Of a DNA stretch of 64,000 nt, positions 34,910-47,416 are shown in pieces. The DNA is from Heterohyrax brucei. Its lineage: Eukaryota; Chordata; Mammalia; Hyracoidea; Procaviidae. The translations under genes were made by a program, and so were the position numbers. The stretch covers positions 60,288,111 through 60,352,110 of the forward strand of contig CM053166.1 in NCBI GenBank assembly GCA_028571685.1. Reading direction: 5' to 3'. Positions within the stretch are counted from its first letter, which is position 1. Each line of letters opens with the position of its first letter. Below the pieces are notes generated by a model. That model did no database searches and was not told the origin of the DNA. It was given only the letters and a program-made list of their open reading frames with translations.

Positions 34910-37900
34910 TTATCCCTTTTCTTTTATGTTGATCGTGCTCTTTGTCAGACTTTGAAGTCTGTCTAAGCTGTATATTAAAACTTCCATTGTTGACCCTATT
35001 TTGTCTTGCATAATCTTCATCGTTTTATGTTTGATATTTAGGTCCTGGATCCAACTTGAGTTAGTTTTTGTGGAAGGTGTGAGATACGGGTCTTGTTTCA
35101 GATTTTGTGGACGGATATCCAATTTTGCCAACACCATTTGTTGAAGAGACTGTTTCAACCCCAGTTTACAATCTTAGGGCCTTTGTTGAATATCTACTGT
35201 TCATAAGAGAATGGTGGCATGTCTGGGGTCTCAACTTTTTTCCATTGGTCTATATGCCTCTTTTTGTACCAGGTTGTTTGGACTACTGTAGCAGTGTAAT
35301 AGGTTCTAAGGTCAGGTAGTGTGAGGCCTCCCACTGTGTTCTTCTTCAGTAGTACTTTACTTACCCAGGGTTTCTTCCCTTTCCAAATGTAGTTGGTGAT
35401 TTGTTTCTCCCTCTCACTAAAAAATGACACTGGAATTTGTATTGGGGCTGCATTATATATGTAGATCGCTTTGAGTAAAACGGCACTCGGCTTTGGCTTG
35501 AGTAAAACATATTGTCACAATGTTAAGTCTTCCTATCCATGAGCAGGATAGGTTTCTCCATTTATGTAAGTCTCTTTGGGTTTCTTGCAGCAAGGTCTTG
35601 TAGTTCTCTCTGTAAAGCTCTCTTATTTCTGTAGTTAGATTTATAGCTAGATTTATTTTATTGGGGGCTTTGGGGGATATAGTAAATGGTATTGACTTGG
35701 TGATTTCTTCTTTGATGATCTCTTTGTTGGCATAAAGGAATCCTCCTGATTTACTTATGTTTATCTTATATCCTAATAATTTGCTGAGCTCTTCTATTAG
35801 TTCCAGTAGTTTACTAATAGATTTTTTAGGCTTCTCTGCATATATGGTCATATCATCTGAAATAAGAGAAATTTTTACGTCATCTTTGGTGATGTGGATG
35901 CTCCTTATTTCTTTGTCTTGTCTAATAATTCTATCTGGAACATTTAATACAATGTTGAACAGAAGTAGTGAGAGTGGGCATCTATTTTAGTCAGCTAGTG
36001 CTGCTCTAACTGAAATACTACCAGGTGGATGGCTTTAACAAGGGAAAGTTTATTCTTACACAGCTGGTAGGCTACAAGTCCAAACTGAAGATGTCTGCTC
36101 CAGGGGAAGGCTTTCCTCCTTGTCAGCTCTGGAAAAAAGTCTGGTATTGCATCAGTCTTTGCCCAGGGAGCATCTTGGTACAGGAACCTCAGCTCTGAAG
36201 GAAGCACTCTTCTCCTGGTGCTGCTTTCTTGACGGTGTGAAGTTTCCCATTCTCTGCTTGCTTTCCTTTGCTTTTCTCCCTAGTAGGATGAAAGGATTAA
36301 AGGTGATATAAGCCATACTCCAGGGAAACTCCCTTTACAGTGGAGTAGGGAGGTGATTCTATGAAGGGATTTACAGTTCCAACCTAATTCTTTAACATAC
36401 AGCATAGGAAAAACTCATAATGGAGGACAATTATAAAATATTGGGAATCATGCCCCAGCCACATGGTACACATGTTCTGGGGGGACCCAATTCAATACAT
36501 GACAGCATCCTTCTCTAGTTCCCATTTTCAAGGGGAATTATTTCAATCTCTCTCCATTCAGTTTGATGTAGGTAGTTGGCTTTGCATAGATGCCCTTATT
36601 GTGTTGAGGAATTTCTCCTCTCTTCCTATTTTTCTGAGAGTTTTTTTAGCGTGAATTGGTGTTGTACCTTGTCAAATGCCTTTTCTGCCTCACTCGACAG
36701 ACTTAGGTGATTCTTATCTTTTGTGCTATTTATGTGGTTGATTATCTTAATTGTTTTTCTGATGTTGAACCAGCCTTGCATCCCTGGTATGTCATGATGA
36801 GTTAATTTTTGATATATTGTTATATTCTTTTGGCAAGGATTTTGTTTAAGAATTTTGCATCTAGGTTCATGAGTACTACTGGTCTGTAATTTTCTTTTTT
36901 TTTTTTTTGTGGGGTCTTTCCCTGGCTTTGGTATCAGAGTTATGCTGGCTTCATAGAATGAATTTGGGAGTTCTCCAACCCTTTCTATTGTGAAATAGTC
37001 TGAATAGTATTGGCATAAACTCCTTTCTGAAAGTTTGATAGAATTCTCTGGTGCAGCCATTTGAGCCAGGACATTTTTTGGCTGGTAGGTTTTTGATTTC
37101 TTTTTCAATCCCTTCCTTTGTGATGTGATGGGTTTGTCAAGCTGTTCTACTTCTCCTTGTAATAATTTTGGTGGGTGATATAAATCTAGAACATTTGTCC
37201 AGTTCCTCCAGGTTTTCAAATCTGAGTACAGTCTTTCATAGTATTCTGTTATCATACTTTTGGTTTCAGTTAGGTCCGTTGTGACATCTCCCATCTCATT
37301 TCTTATTTGGGTTACTTTTTTCCCTCCTATTTTTCTTTGGAAAGTTAGCCAGTGGTTTATGTATTTTGTTGAACTTTTTAAAAAGCCAGCTTTTTGTTTT
37401 GTTGATATTTTCAATTTTTCTTCTATTCTCTAATTCATTTAGTTATACTCTAATCTTTGTTATCTGTTTTCTTCTGGTGTCTGAGTGGTTCCTCTGTTGC
37501 TGTTTTTTTACTTGTTCAAGCTGTAGGGTTAATTGCTTGGTTTGGGTCATTTCTTCCTTCCGCATGTATGTATTTATAGAGATATTGACCTCTGAGCACT
37601 GTTTTTGCTGTATCACATAGATTCTGGTAGGATGTGTGTTCATTCTCATTTGATTCCATAAATTTCTGTATTTCATCCTTAATTTCTTTTATAACTCATG
37701 GATTTTTGAATAAGGTGTTGTTCAGTTTCCATGAGTTCCAATTTCTACCTATTTCTTTTTTCTGGTTTTGATGTCAACGTTTATGGTTTTATGGCCTGAG
37801 AAGATGCTTTGCAACAATTCAGTGGTTTGCATTTTGTTGAGACTTGCTTTATGTCCTAACACATGGTCTATTCTGGAAAATGTTCCATGTACATTGGAGA

Positions 37901-38500
37901 AGAAGGTGTACTTATCTGTTGATGGGCAAATGTTCTGTATATGTCGATGAGGTCTAGTTGGTTAATTGTCACATTAAGATCTCCTGTGTCTTTACTGAGC
38001 TTTTTTACTGGATGATCTGTGCATTACTGAAAGAGGAGTGTTGAGGTCTCCAACTATTATTGTGGAGTAATCCTTGTCATTTTTCAATCTTGTCAGTGTT
38101 TGATGTATTTAGATGCTTTGGTACTGGGTGCATAAATATTTAGCATTGTTAGGTCCTGCTTGTATATTGAACCTTTCAGTAATAAATAGTGACCATCCTT
38201 GTCCACCATGGTGGATTTTACATTTAAGTCTATTTTATCTGAGATAAGTATTGCCACTCCTGCTCTTCTTTGTATATTGTTAGCTTGTTGTATATTTTTC
38301 CATCCTTTAATTTTTAGTTTGTTCATATCTTTGAGTCTTAGGTATGTTTATCGTAACCAATATACGGACAGATGGTGTCTTTTGATCCGGTATGTCACTC
38401 TCTGTCTGTTTATTGTGGCATTTATTCTGTATACATTCAGTGTAATTATTGATAGGTGTGTGTTTAATGCTGTAATTTTGATACATTTATTTTTGTGTTG
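34910..38500 (-). pseudogene. L1 copy B ORF2 (endonuclease-reverse transcriptase), broken
   Basis: Endonuclease pieces lie at 38093-38326 (MNKLKIKGWKNIQQANNIQR, RRAGVAILISDKID, LTMLNIYAPSTKAS). RT pieces are at 36626-37414, with [31 protein letters not shown] and EAEKAFDKVQ. The region downstream of the catalytic motif is at 35453-35851 and C-terminal pieces are at 34910-35430 (ITNYIWKGKKPWVSKVLLKK). An LTR-A insertion at 35983-36504 splits the RT domain. Function would be target nicking and primed reverse transcription, but this copy is inactive. Confidence 0.85.
35983..36504 (-). repeat. LTR-A solo LTR inside L1 copy B
   Basis: 522 bp, TATTTTAGTCAGCTAGTGC...TCAATACATGACA, flanked by a perfect GCATC duplication (35978-35982 and 36505-36509). 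The L1 sequence (GAGTGGGCATCCTTCTCTAG) rejoins cleanly when the LTR and one GCATC are ignored. Confidence 0.9.
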
Positions 38501-38526
38501 ATGTTTTCTATGTTGCTCTTAATATT

Positions 38527-38815
38527 ATGAAAGAAGAGAGCATAGATACCCAAGATTCATATCAAACACCACAAAAACTAGAACCCCTCAAAGGCAACAA
38601 GACACATTGCAATAAACCTTAATAAAATGAAACATAAAGAGAGGCTCCTAAAGGCAGCGAGACTCACAGCAAAGCTAACATTCAGAAGGAAGCCCTATAG
38701 GCTTTTGTCTGAATTCTCCGTAGAAACGATGTTGGCAAAGAGGCAATGGGATGACACATTCAAAGCTCTGAAGGAGAAAAACTTCCAACCAAGAATTATA
38801 CATCCTGCAAAATTG
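38527..38815 (+). repeat. Inverted ORF1 fragment embedded in L1 copy B
   Basis: Plus-strand L1 ORF1 C-terminal sequence sits inside an otherwise minus-strand L1, just 5' of ORF2. It encodes MKHKERLLKAARLTAKLTFR and TMLAKRQWDDTFKALKEKNF. The element's own ORF1 at 39301-39504 encodes the matching segment on the minus strand. The copy A sequence at the same place (near 3108) runs straight through without this block. Confidence 0.85.
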
Positions 38816-39179
38816 TTCTGGGTCATTCTTTATGGGCTGACTTCTCATCTTTTTAAGTGTTGGGTTTGTGTTTGTTGAGACTCCTGTATTAAGTTTCTTG
38901 TTTTGATATGTTCCATTGTTACTGTGCTTTGCAGCTACATCTATGATCCCCCTTAATATTCTAAGTTTAAACCAGATTTTAACTTCTGCATATCTTTTTG
39001 ATTTCCTTTCCATCTGAAAAGGCTATAACTACTATAATATATCCCACTTTTTTGTGTGATGGTGTCATAGTTTTCATGATATGATCACTGGTTCCCTTCT
39101 TTCAATACTGCAGCTTTGATTGAGATTTCTGACTTCCCTAACGGAGTAGGATTCTGGATGCTGTGGTCTGCATTGCCTC

Positions 39180-40073
39180 CTTATATATGCATTTAATGTT
39201 TTTTTTTCTAAGCGAAGAGCTTCTTTCAGTATTGTAGTTTCAGTTTGATTTTTACAAAGTCTCTAAGCTTCTGTTTATCTGCAAATGTCTTAAGTTCATC
39301 TTAATATTTGAGACACAATTTTGCAGGGCATATAATTCTTGGTTGGAAGTTTTTCTCCTTCAGGGCTTTAAATGTGTCTTCCCACTGCCTCCTTGCCAAC
39401 ATCGTTTTTACAGGGAAGTCAGACAAAAGCCTACAGGGCTTCCCTCTGAATGTTAGCTTTGCTTTGAGTCTCGCTGCCTTTAAGAGCCTCTCTTTATGTT
39501 TCATTTTTTTATTACAGTTGATTATAACACGTCTTGGTGTCTTTGGGGGGTCTACTTTTTGTGGTGTTTGATATTAATCTTGAATATCTATGTTCTCTTC
39601 TTTCATAATTTCAGGGAAATTTTCTGTCAGCATACTTGCTGTATTTTCAGCTATCCCTCCCTGTTCAGGAACTCCAATTATTTGTAGATTATTCCCCAAT
39701 AGAGTCCCACGTGTTTCTTAATGTCACTTCATTTTTTTTCCTTTCTCTGATTTCTGCTCATAAATGCTGGTGTCAGTTGCTCTATCCTCAAACTCACTAA
39801 GTCTTGCTTCCATTTCCTCAGTTCTGCTCTTTTGCTTTGTACTGAGTTGTCTTATTCTGTAATTTTATTATTGATCTACTGGATTTCAGATATTTGATGT
39901 TCCATCAGTTCAAATAGCGTGCTTAATTGCTCATTTTGTTCTACTGCATTTTGTCTTATGTCTAGGAGGGCTCTCTATATAATTCTTTTGTACTTGACCT
40001 CTGATCATTTCAGGAAGGCTTCTTCATCTGGGAAGTGTTTTGATTCTTTATTTTGGGAGTCTTCCAGAGCCAT
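39180..40073 (-). pseudogene. L1 copy B ORF1 (RNA-binding chaperone), broken
   Basis: The ATG at 40071-40073 corresponds to the ORF1 start of copy A. The C-terminal piece at 39301-39504 reads MKHKERLLKAARLKAKLTFR to NFQPRIICPAK, the ORF1p C-terminal domain. Intermediate pieces are in other frames. Non-functional. Confidence 0.75.
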
Positions 40074-41187
40074 GGTAGACTATTTCTCTAAATAGTTGTG
40101 AACTGTTTGTTGCCTACATACCATCTAGACACTGTTCAGTTTCTCTGGTGTTACCTCAACGATTGCTGAGGCATAGTTCTAAGAGGGTAGTTGGTTACCA
40201 GGTGCCTCTATGCATTCTAGTGGGTGGTCTTAGATGGACTCTCTGGGGTGGCAGCCTTCACCTCCTTCATGGCAAAGATGGTGCCCTATGTATGGGGTCA
40301 CTGGGAAGTCATCAGCTGAAGCTATGATGTGGATCAGTGAAGGGTGGAGGAGATGCTGCTGGGCACTCAATAGTCAGTTCTCCAGGTGGTCTTATTTTAA
40401 AAAGGCACTTTCCTGCTAAGTGAGGAGCTGTCCCACAGCTTCTGAAATCAGTAAGATCCTCAGATGTAGCTGTAGCATGCCCCACCTTCTGGCTGATAAT
40501 GAAAGCACATCATAGGCTGTCCCCAGATGCTATGATGTAGTTTAAAGTATGGATGGGTTACAGCCTTGCTGCCATCCTCAGCCAGGCCCCACCCATGAGC
40601 TATCACTGTCCTAAATACAGTGTGTCTGCTGGAGTAGCACTTTCTGGACACAGGGCACTGCTTCTCAGCTTAGAATTAGCCCCTGCTCAGATATCAGGTT
40701 GGGTCTCTCCACCTCCCAGCTGGCCAAGAATGCATCTTGCCTGAGCTGCCCTTCCTGCTGTGAAACAGCAAATCTATGGTGCTTTTCAGAAAAGAAATGG
40801 TGGAGGGGCAGTGGTGCCTTCAGTCAGCAGCTGTATCTCAAAATGTGGCTGTCCCAAGCAGAGTCCTTCTGCTGTGCTGTACACTATTTACTTAAGCACT
40901 GCAGTTAAGCGTATTGGCCAACTCCCACCTCCCAGATAACAAAGAAGTCGTCAGTCCTGCAGTCCTCCCAAACAGTGAGTCAGCTGAAGCAGAATTCAGT
41001 GTTTGAAGCCTCGTGTTAGAGAGAGGTAGTTTCCTGTTTGCTGGTGGGTAGTACAATCTGACAACTCTATGCCAGATTCTTGGGCTCCCCAAATGTCCAT
41101 GTTGCTCCATTCAATTATCATTCCCGGCCTCATTTCTCAGAGTGAATTGAGGAGACATGTGTCTAGTCTACCATGTTGGCCCCACCT
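40074..41187 (-). other. L1 copy B 5' UTR
   Basis: About 1.1 kb, relatively G+C-rich and similar to 4391-5757. Several short frames on both strands have no motifs. Confidence 0.65.
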
Positions 41188-41189
41188 CA

Positions 41190-41332
41190 TTGTTGAGTCA
41201 ATTTTGACTCATGGTAACTCCATGTGTGTCAGAGTAGAACTATGCTCATAGAATTTTTGGTGGCTGGTTCCACAGAAGTAGATCACCAAGCCTTTCTTCT
41301 GAGGTGTCTGCAAGCATGCTCAAACCTCCAAC
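41190..41332 (-). mobile_element. AfroSINE, diverged
   Basis: TTGTTGAGTCAATTTTGACT, TGTGTCAGAGTAGAACTATG, a long-variant middle (CAGAAGTAGATCACCAAGCC) and a remnant of the head. Confidence 0.85.
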
Positions 41333-42059
41333 TTTTGATTTGCCATCACGTGTATTAATGGCTATTTCTCTTAATAGCACTGATGTGAAGACACAAAAAC
41401 AACAATGATGATTAACATTGGAGGTGTCAAGGAAAGGCTGATTAGGGGAGTAATAGTTGAGCTTTTGCCATAAAGATAGGAAGAGAAGAGTGTAGAAGCA
41501 GTATGGCTGCATGCTGGAATGCATGCTAGGGTGAAACACAGTGGGAGATTTGATGAGATACTTGTATATGAGTAAATGAGTGTCAGGGAGAGGGAGTTTG
41601 GCTAAGACTAAAAAATTTTGCTTGCCAACTTATAGTACTGGGGCTTAATTCTATTAGTCAAAAGGAGAGATTGATGGATTTAAATAGTCATGATTAACCT
41701 AAGATGGCAAGGTTGAGCAGGGATTGTGGGGTGGCAGAGAAGGAGACTGTAACTGAGGTAGTGGCAGTAGAAAGGAAGAAGTCAAGCACAGTTTAAATAG
41801 TGTGTCCAAACCAATCATTAATGGCAAGGGGGTTTGCTATAGGATTCAGTGACCAACGTGTCATAAAACAAAGAAAGGAGAACCAGAGAAGCCCTGTAAG
41901 AGTGCTAAGAGCTGTGTCAGACCAAGAATTATCTAGATTGCATTCAAATTCATCATGTCTTACTTCTTGTGTCAAGATTAAGAAGAAGATCCTTGTATCC
42001 TCTGGATATAGAGATACTACAGTTTCTCCTAAAAGTTTTAAAGCACCCCCCCTACCCCA
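41333..42059. other. No gene seen
   Basis: Short overlapping frames on both strands without motifs. No repeat was recognised. Confidence 0.4.
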
Positions 42060-42222
42060 CCTGGAAACCCTGGTGGTGGTTAAGTGCTATGTCTGCTAAC
42101 CAGAAGGTTGGCAGTTCAAATCCACCAGGCGCTCCTTGGAAACTCTGTGGAACAGTTTTACTCTGTGCTAAAGTGTCTCTATGAGTCAGAATCGACTTGG
42201 TAGCACTGGGTTTGGTTTTTGA
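42060..42222 (+). mobile_element. AfroSINE, well preserved
   Basis: The cleanest copy in the window. An A-box region (GGTGGTTAAGTGCTATGTC), a B-box region (GGCAGTTCAAATCCACC), the body CTCCTTGGAAACTCTGTGG and the tail CTATGAGTCAGAATCGACTT. Confidence 0.94.
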
Positions 42223-42289
42223 TACTACCCCATCTACACACACATTTAGATTGTTAGACTATTTGAATTTGATTTGCATGAAGTCTAAG

Positions 42290-43678
42290 ATTGTTTTTTA
42301 TTCCCATGCCAATATCACACTATTATAATATCTAATAAATCATATCTGGTTGGGTAACATATTCTCCTTCCACTACAGTTTATCTTTTCCTTCATGTTTT
42401 GTGAGGTATTTTTGGCTCTTTGCTCTTCATATGAATTTTAGTACTGGTTTGCTAAACTCTATAAATATCATGCATAAATAATTGCATTATTTATAGACTA
42501 ATTTGCAGAGAATAGACATTTACAAAATAAAATATTCTCATTCATTTACTTGATATATTGTTCCACTCAAGTTTCCTTTTATATTCTTTAGTAACATTTT
42601 ATAAATTACTTCAGAGGAGTTTTGAACATCTTTTCAGATTTGTGCCTAATATTTGATTTTGGGCATTGAGTCCCTTATACTATTACTGTCTGTTATGGTT
42701 TTTACTAGCATAAAGGAAATTTATTTAATTCTGTACATTGATCATATATTTGCTAAAATTATTATTTACTAAAATTTTCTAATTTATCTTTAAAATACAA
42801 TAATTTATTCACTAAAGCCATTTTCAAAAATCTTAAATCAAATAATGGGAAGTCACATTCAGTATCAGTTTATGATTATTTTATTTGTACTTAGAAATAT
42901 CTATGCAGAATAGTGAGATTCATGCATATGTTTTCATTCGTATTTTTCTTCTCCGGTTTTGTTTTCAAGGAAATGCTAACCTCATACAATGATTGGGAAA
43001 ACATTTCTTTTCTTTTATTTTCTGAAACAGAGATTACAATAGGCATATCTGACCTTTCACAGTCTACCTATGGTTAATGTCACACATTTTCTGTACAGTG
43101 CAAAAGACTTGTAACCGTGTAAATCTCTTTACAACTCCACCTCAATGGTCTTTATATTTTAGCTGTCATATGCCTTTCATGTACATGAATTGCACACCTG
43201 TTAAAAATGTTATGTTTTTGATAATAATCATATATATTTTAAATAAGAGAAAAATGTGATTTTTGTTATTTACTCAGATATTTGCCATTTGTATTACTTT
43301 GTTCCTGAAGACCCAAGTTTCCCTCTGATTATCATTTCCTTTCCCTTTTGTATAAAGGCTTTCTTTTAGCCTTTCTTGTAAAGCAGATCCGCTAGTGACA
43401 AATGATCCTCATTGTTGTTTATCTGATACTGTCTTTATATTATACCTATGTTCCTGACAGATATTTTGGCCAGATATAGAACTTAGGGTTGACAGCTCTT
43501 TTCTTTTGGGATATTAAAATGTTGTTCTGTCTTCTTGTCTCTGTGTTTTTTTGATAAGGAATCTGAAGTCAATTAAATATTTGTTATGTGGGTTTTTTTG
43601 TTTTGTTTTGTTTTTGCTAGCTGCTTTCAATATTTTGTCTTCAGTTTTAGCAGTTTGGTTACGATGTCTCCAAGTATA
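42290..43678 (-). mobile_element. Ancient L1 (L1M-like) fragments
   Basis: Antisense patterns of old L1: CATATGAATTTTAGTACTGG (ORF2 region), AATGCTAACCTCATACAATG (RT region) and CTTGTAAAGCAGATCCGCTA, GACAGATATTTTGGCCAGAT (ORF1 region). Copy C inserted at its right-hand edge. Confidence 0.6.
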
Positions 43679-44249
43679 TTTTTTCTTTATTATTTATTTA
43701 TTCAATTTTAAGTGTAAGTTTACAATTTGAGTCAGTTTGTCACACGTAAACCTACCTGCATGTTTTTATGTGACCTTAGCTGCTCTCCCCATGCTGTGAC
43801 AGCACACTCTTACTCTCCACCCTTTATTCCCCATGTCCATTCAACCATCTCCAGTACCCCTCTGCAATCTCATCTCACCTCTAGAAGACAGGAGCTACCA
43901 GTTAGTCTCCTGTATCTGTTTAAACCAAGAGTCTCATTCTTCAACAATATTGCCTTATGTCTTGTATACCAGTTCAATCTTTGAAGAGTTGTGTTTGGGA
44001 ATGGTTTCAGTTCTGGGCCAAGCCAGAATCCAGGGACCATGTCTTCTGAGGACGCCCGCTAGTCTGTCAGACCATGAAGTCTGGTGTTTTTATTAGAGTT
44101 CAAGTTCTGCAACCCACATTTCTCCTGCTCCATTCATGACTTTGTTAAGTTCCCTGAAATGGCAGTCGTTGGTGGTAGCCAGGCACCACCTAGCTCTTCA
44201 AGTCTCAAACTAATGTACTCTCAGGTTTATGTTGCCCTTTCTGCTTCTC

Positions 44250-44372
44250 TGCTAACCACAAGGTTGACAGTTCAAATCCACCAGGCGCTCCTTGAATACT
44301 CTAGAGGGTAGTTCTACTCTGGCCTCTAGGGTTGCCATGAGTTGGATCTGACTCGACGGCACTTGGCTTGGC
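44250..44372 (+). mobile_element. AfroSINE, head-truncated, with target duplication
   Basis: TGCTAACCACAAGGTTGACA to GACTCGACGGCACTTGG, flanked by a 12-bp direct repeat TTTCTGCTTCTC (44238-44249 and 44373-44384). Such a long duplication is what LINE-machinery insertion leaves. Confidence 0.9.
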
Positions 44373-44515
44373 TTTCTGCTTCTCAGGCTGATATTTTCCT
44401 TATGTCTCTGACGCTCTTCATTCTTCCACACTTAAGGTGGATTGAGACTGGCTGATGCTTCTTAGACGGCTGCTTGCTGGCTTTTAAGACCACAGACACC
44501 ACTGTCCAAAGTGGG

Positions 44516-45031
44516 ATGTTGTGGTGGTCAGGATTATGCCAACTTGGCTACTCCATGTTTGGTTGTTGTATCAAGTGGCAGGGCGGGGCCTGTGGTGGCT
44601 TCCCACCCTTCAATCTCTCATCTCTGTGCCTTCTACCACCTACTACCAGTCTGCTAATGTAGCCAGCAGCTCCTGCTCTCTTCTGGCGACTGGTTCATGG
44701 ACTTGAACTAGCAGCTGTTGGATTCATCAACCTTTACAGCTGGTGCTTGAGAATCCTGTTCCCTGACCTGCCAATCCTGAGTTCACCAGCCTCTGCAGCT
44801 CCATCTCGCCACCAGCTTGGGATCCACCAATCTACACAACCTGTGATCTCAAACTCTGATGTCTTACCTGCTGACCTTAGGTTCGCCAGCTCCCATGGCC
44901 GTGTGAGGCTTAGGCCAGGACTTGGGACATTCAGCTTCTGCAATTCGTGAGCTGTTTCCTTATATATAAATTTTTCCTTGTCCATATACGTGTTATTGCT
45001 TTTGCTTCCCTAGAAAACTCAACCTAAGACA
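44516..45031 (+). repeat. ERVL/MaLR-type LTR (LTR-B)
   Basis: Starts TGTTGTGGTGGTCAGGATTA and ends CTCAACCTAAGACA. The end is followed at once by TTTGGTACCGAGAGTGGGG, the ERVL/MaLR primer-site region. This marks the right boundary of a 5' LTR in plus orientation. No LTR-B partner is seen downstream. Confidence 0.7.
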
Positions 45032-45265
45032 ATTTGGTACCGAGAGTGGGGTATTAGAATTCCTGCTGATGAAGACTGACTTGGCTACAGCCACTACCAA
45101 GTGCCCAATCTGCCATCAGCAGAGACTAACACTGAGCCTTCAATACAGCATTATTCCACGAGGTGATCAGCCAACAACCTGGTAGCAAGTTAATTACATT
45201 GGACCACTTCCATCGTGGAGAGGAAAGCATTTTGTCCTTACTGAAATAGATACTTACTCTTGGGA
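45032..45265 (+). pseudogene. ERVL-type internal remnant with integrase fragment
   Basis: After the primer-site region the plus strand encodes, in one frame with a TAG at 45183-45185, the end of an integrase zinc-binding domain (TKCPICHQQ) and the start of the catalytic core (QVNYIGPLPSWRGKHFVLTE, then IDTYSW). In family III retroviral integrases the first catalytic Asp lies in the Q-V-D-Y motif. Here the base change gives Asn. All of gag, protease, RT and RNase H are missing, so this is an internally deleted element. Its sequence breaks off where the next LTR starts. Confidence 0.65.
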
Positions 45266-45760
45266 TGTCATGGATTGAATTGTGTCCCCCCAAAACAGGT
45301 GTAGCCATGTGGCTGGGCCATTATTCCCAATATTTTGTGATTGTCCTCTATTTTGTGATTGTCCTGTGCTGTATGTTAAAGGATTAGGGTGGGATTGTAA
45401 ATTCTTTTATAAGATCACTTCCCTGCTCCACTGCAAAGGGAGTTTCCCTGAATTATGGCTTGACCCACCCTTAATCCTTTCATCCTACAAGAGATAAAAG
45501 GTAAGGGAAACCAGGAGAGAATTGGGAACCTCACATCATCAAGAAAGCAGCATCAGGAGAACAGCCCGTCCTTCAGACTTGAGGTTCCTGTGCCAAGATG
45601 CTCCCTGGACAAAGACTGATGCAATACCAGACTTGACTCCAGAGCAGACATCCCAAATTTGAACATGTAGCCTACCTGACTGTGTAAGAATAAACTTTCT
45701 TTTCTTAAAGCCATCCACTGTGTGGCATTTCTGTTAGAGCAGCCCTAGCTGACTGAAATA
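45266..45760 (+). repeat. LTR-A, plus orientation
   Basis: TGTCATGGATTGAATTGTGT to AGCTGACTGAAATA, 495 bp, with AATAAA at about 45690. The right end has lost the usual CA. The flanks (TGGGA left, TTTTC right) do not match, so this copy is not a simple clean insertion. Confidence 0.82.
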
Positions 45761-46632
45761 TTTTCTTAATAAACTTTATTATGCTAATGGACCTAGTGTC
45801 CCCTGAAACAAAGATCCCTAAATCCCTTCCCCTACTACTCTGTCTCTCAGCGTGTTTGGTTGTAGTTAGGCAACTTCTTAGTTTTTGGTTTAGTCTAGAT
45901 TTGCCGACTTCCCTTTTACTGTTTGTTGTCGCTCCCTTCACTTAAAATAATTCTTACCTGCTATCTAATTAGTTAGTGAAGACCCTTATTCCTTCTTCCT
46001 AACCTTTGTAACCATGAAAAACTGAACACTTCTATGTTTAAACCTTTTCTTGAGTCTTTCTAATAGTGGTCTCATCAATATTTGTCCTTTTGTAACTGGT
46101 TAGTTTCACTCAGCATAATGCCTTCCACATTCCTCTATGCTATGATATGTTTCCCAAGTTCATCATTGTTCTTTGTCATTCTATAATATTCGATTGTGTG
46201 AAAATACTGTAGTTTGTTTATCAATTCATCCATTAGTGAGAACCTAGATTAATTTCATGTTTTTGCTGTTGTGGACAGTGCTGTGATGAACATTGGTGTA
46301 CATATATCTGTTTGTATGGCAGCTCTTATTTCTCTAGGATATATTCCAAGCAGTGGGACTGATGGATCATATGGTATTTCTATTTCCAGCTTTCCAAGAA
46401 AGCACCAAATTGCTTTCCAAAGAAGCTGCACCATTTTACATTCCCACCAGCAATGTATAAGTTTTCCAGTTTCTCCACAGCCTCTCCAACATTTGTTATT
46501 TTATGTTTTATGGCAGCCTTGTTGGGGTAAGATGGTATTTCATTGTAGTTTTGATATGCATTTCTCTAATGACTAAGAATCATTGACATTTCCTCAGGTA
46601 TCTCTTAGTCACCTGAATGTCTTCTTTGGTTA

Positions 46633-47416
46633 TGTAAGTTTGGCCCACAGAGCAGAAAACATCTCAAACACCACCTTGTTTGTAGAGGAAGAGGCTGTTT
46701 ATTAGCTAGCAATGTGGCAGATGGACTCAGTTTGAAAAATAGCCATGCACCCCATTCTGTTATCAGACGCACTTATTTATAAGTTTTTCCAAGAAAGCAG
46801 GCAAAGGAATTTCCGTATATTCTCTTAATTGGTGGTTACAGGTATATACATTTTCATATTGCTTTTCTATTGGTCCAGCATACTTAAAGAGGCACTAGAT
46901 AAGCAGTTAGCATTAAGTTACATGGGAAGAAGCTACTCCCTCCTTAGAAACTGGGCTTATCAAGGATTTCTATGAGGGGGAGCAGAGAGCATCTTGGGCT
47001 GGCACCAGAGAGAGGCATCTGGACTTTTACCTTCTCCTTAGAAACTGAGCTTATCTCAGAATTTCTATGGGGGAGGTGGAGTTACACTGTTGCCCCAACC
47101 CTGATTTAGGTATCAGGCAGAAAGTAGGCACTGATTTGAATAGAGTTTGTGAAGTTCCTCCCAAAGCAAACTGGTGCCTTCTTATCTAAACAGTATAACA
47201 AAGGCTACTTCCTCAAGGAGGAAAGCACGTAGGCCTGGGTGTGGATGCAGAGGTCACATTCAGCAGAGCAGGCCTGTAGTTTTTGAGGATCTGATGTCAT
47301 GCATTCCAGCCATTTCTGGCTATTTACAGTCACTCATTTACAGGCTCACAAACCCTACACCCAGGCCTTCTGGAATTTAAGTGGTATTTTCTTAAAAGCT
47401 TTTTCTTGCTCTCCCA
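46633..47416 (-). repeat. Class I (ERV1-like) solo LTR
   Basis: 784-bp TG...CA element interrupting L1 copy C. GTTA is duplicated on both sides (46629-46632 and 47417-47420), and a 4-bp duplication is typical of class I retroviruses. On the minus strand it begins TGGGAGAGCAAGAAAAAGC and ends GGGCCAAACTTACA, with AATAAA at about 46697-46702 close to that end, as in an R-U5 region. No family name is offered. Confidence 0.7.

Larger units (their letters stand above)
34034..41187 (-). mobile_element. LINE-1 copy B, 5'-complete
   Basis: Full-length L1 by layout. The 3' UTR starts at the left (ACCAGCCCTCTCCCTCCC, CTGTACATAAGTCTATTTTT). ORF2, ORF1 and the 5' UTR follow, and the 5' end near 41187 reads GAGGTGGGGCCAACATGG on the minus strand. 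Without the 522-bp LTR-A insertion and its duplicated 5 bp, it is about 6.6 kb. An inverted ORF1 segment is inserted at 38527-38815. The reading frames are broken. Confidence 0.9.
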
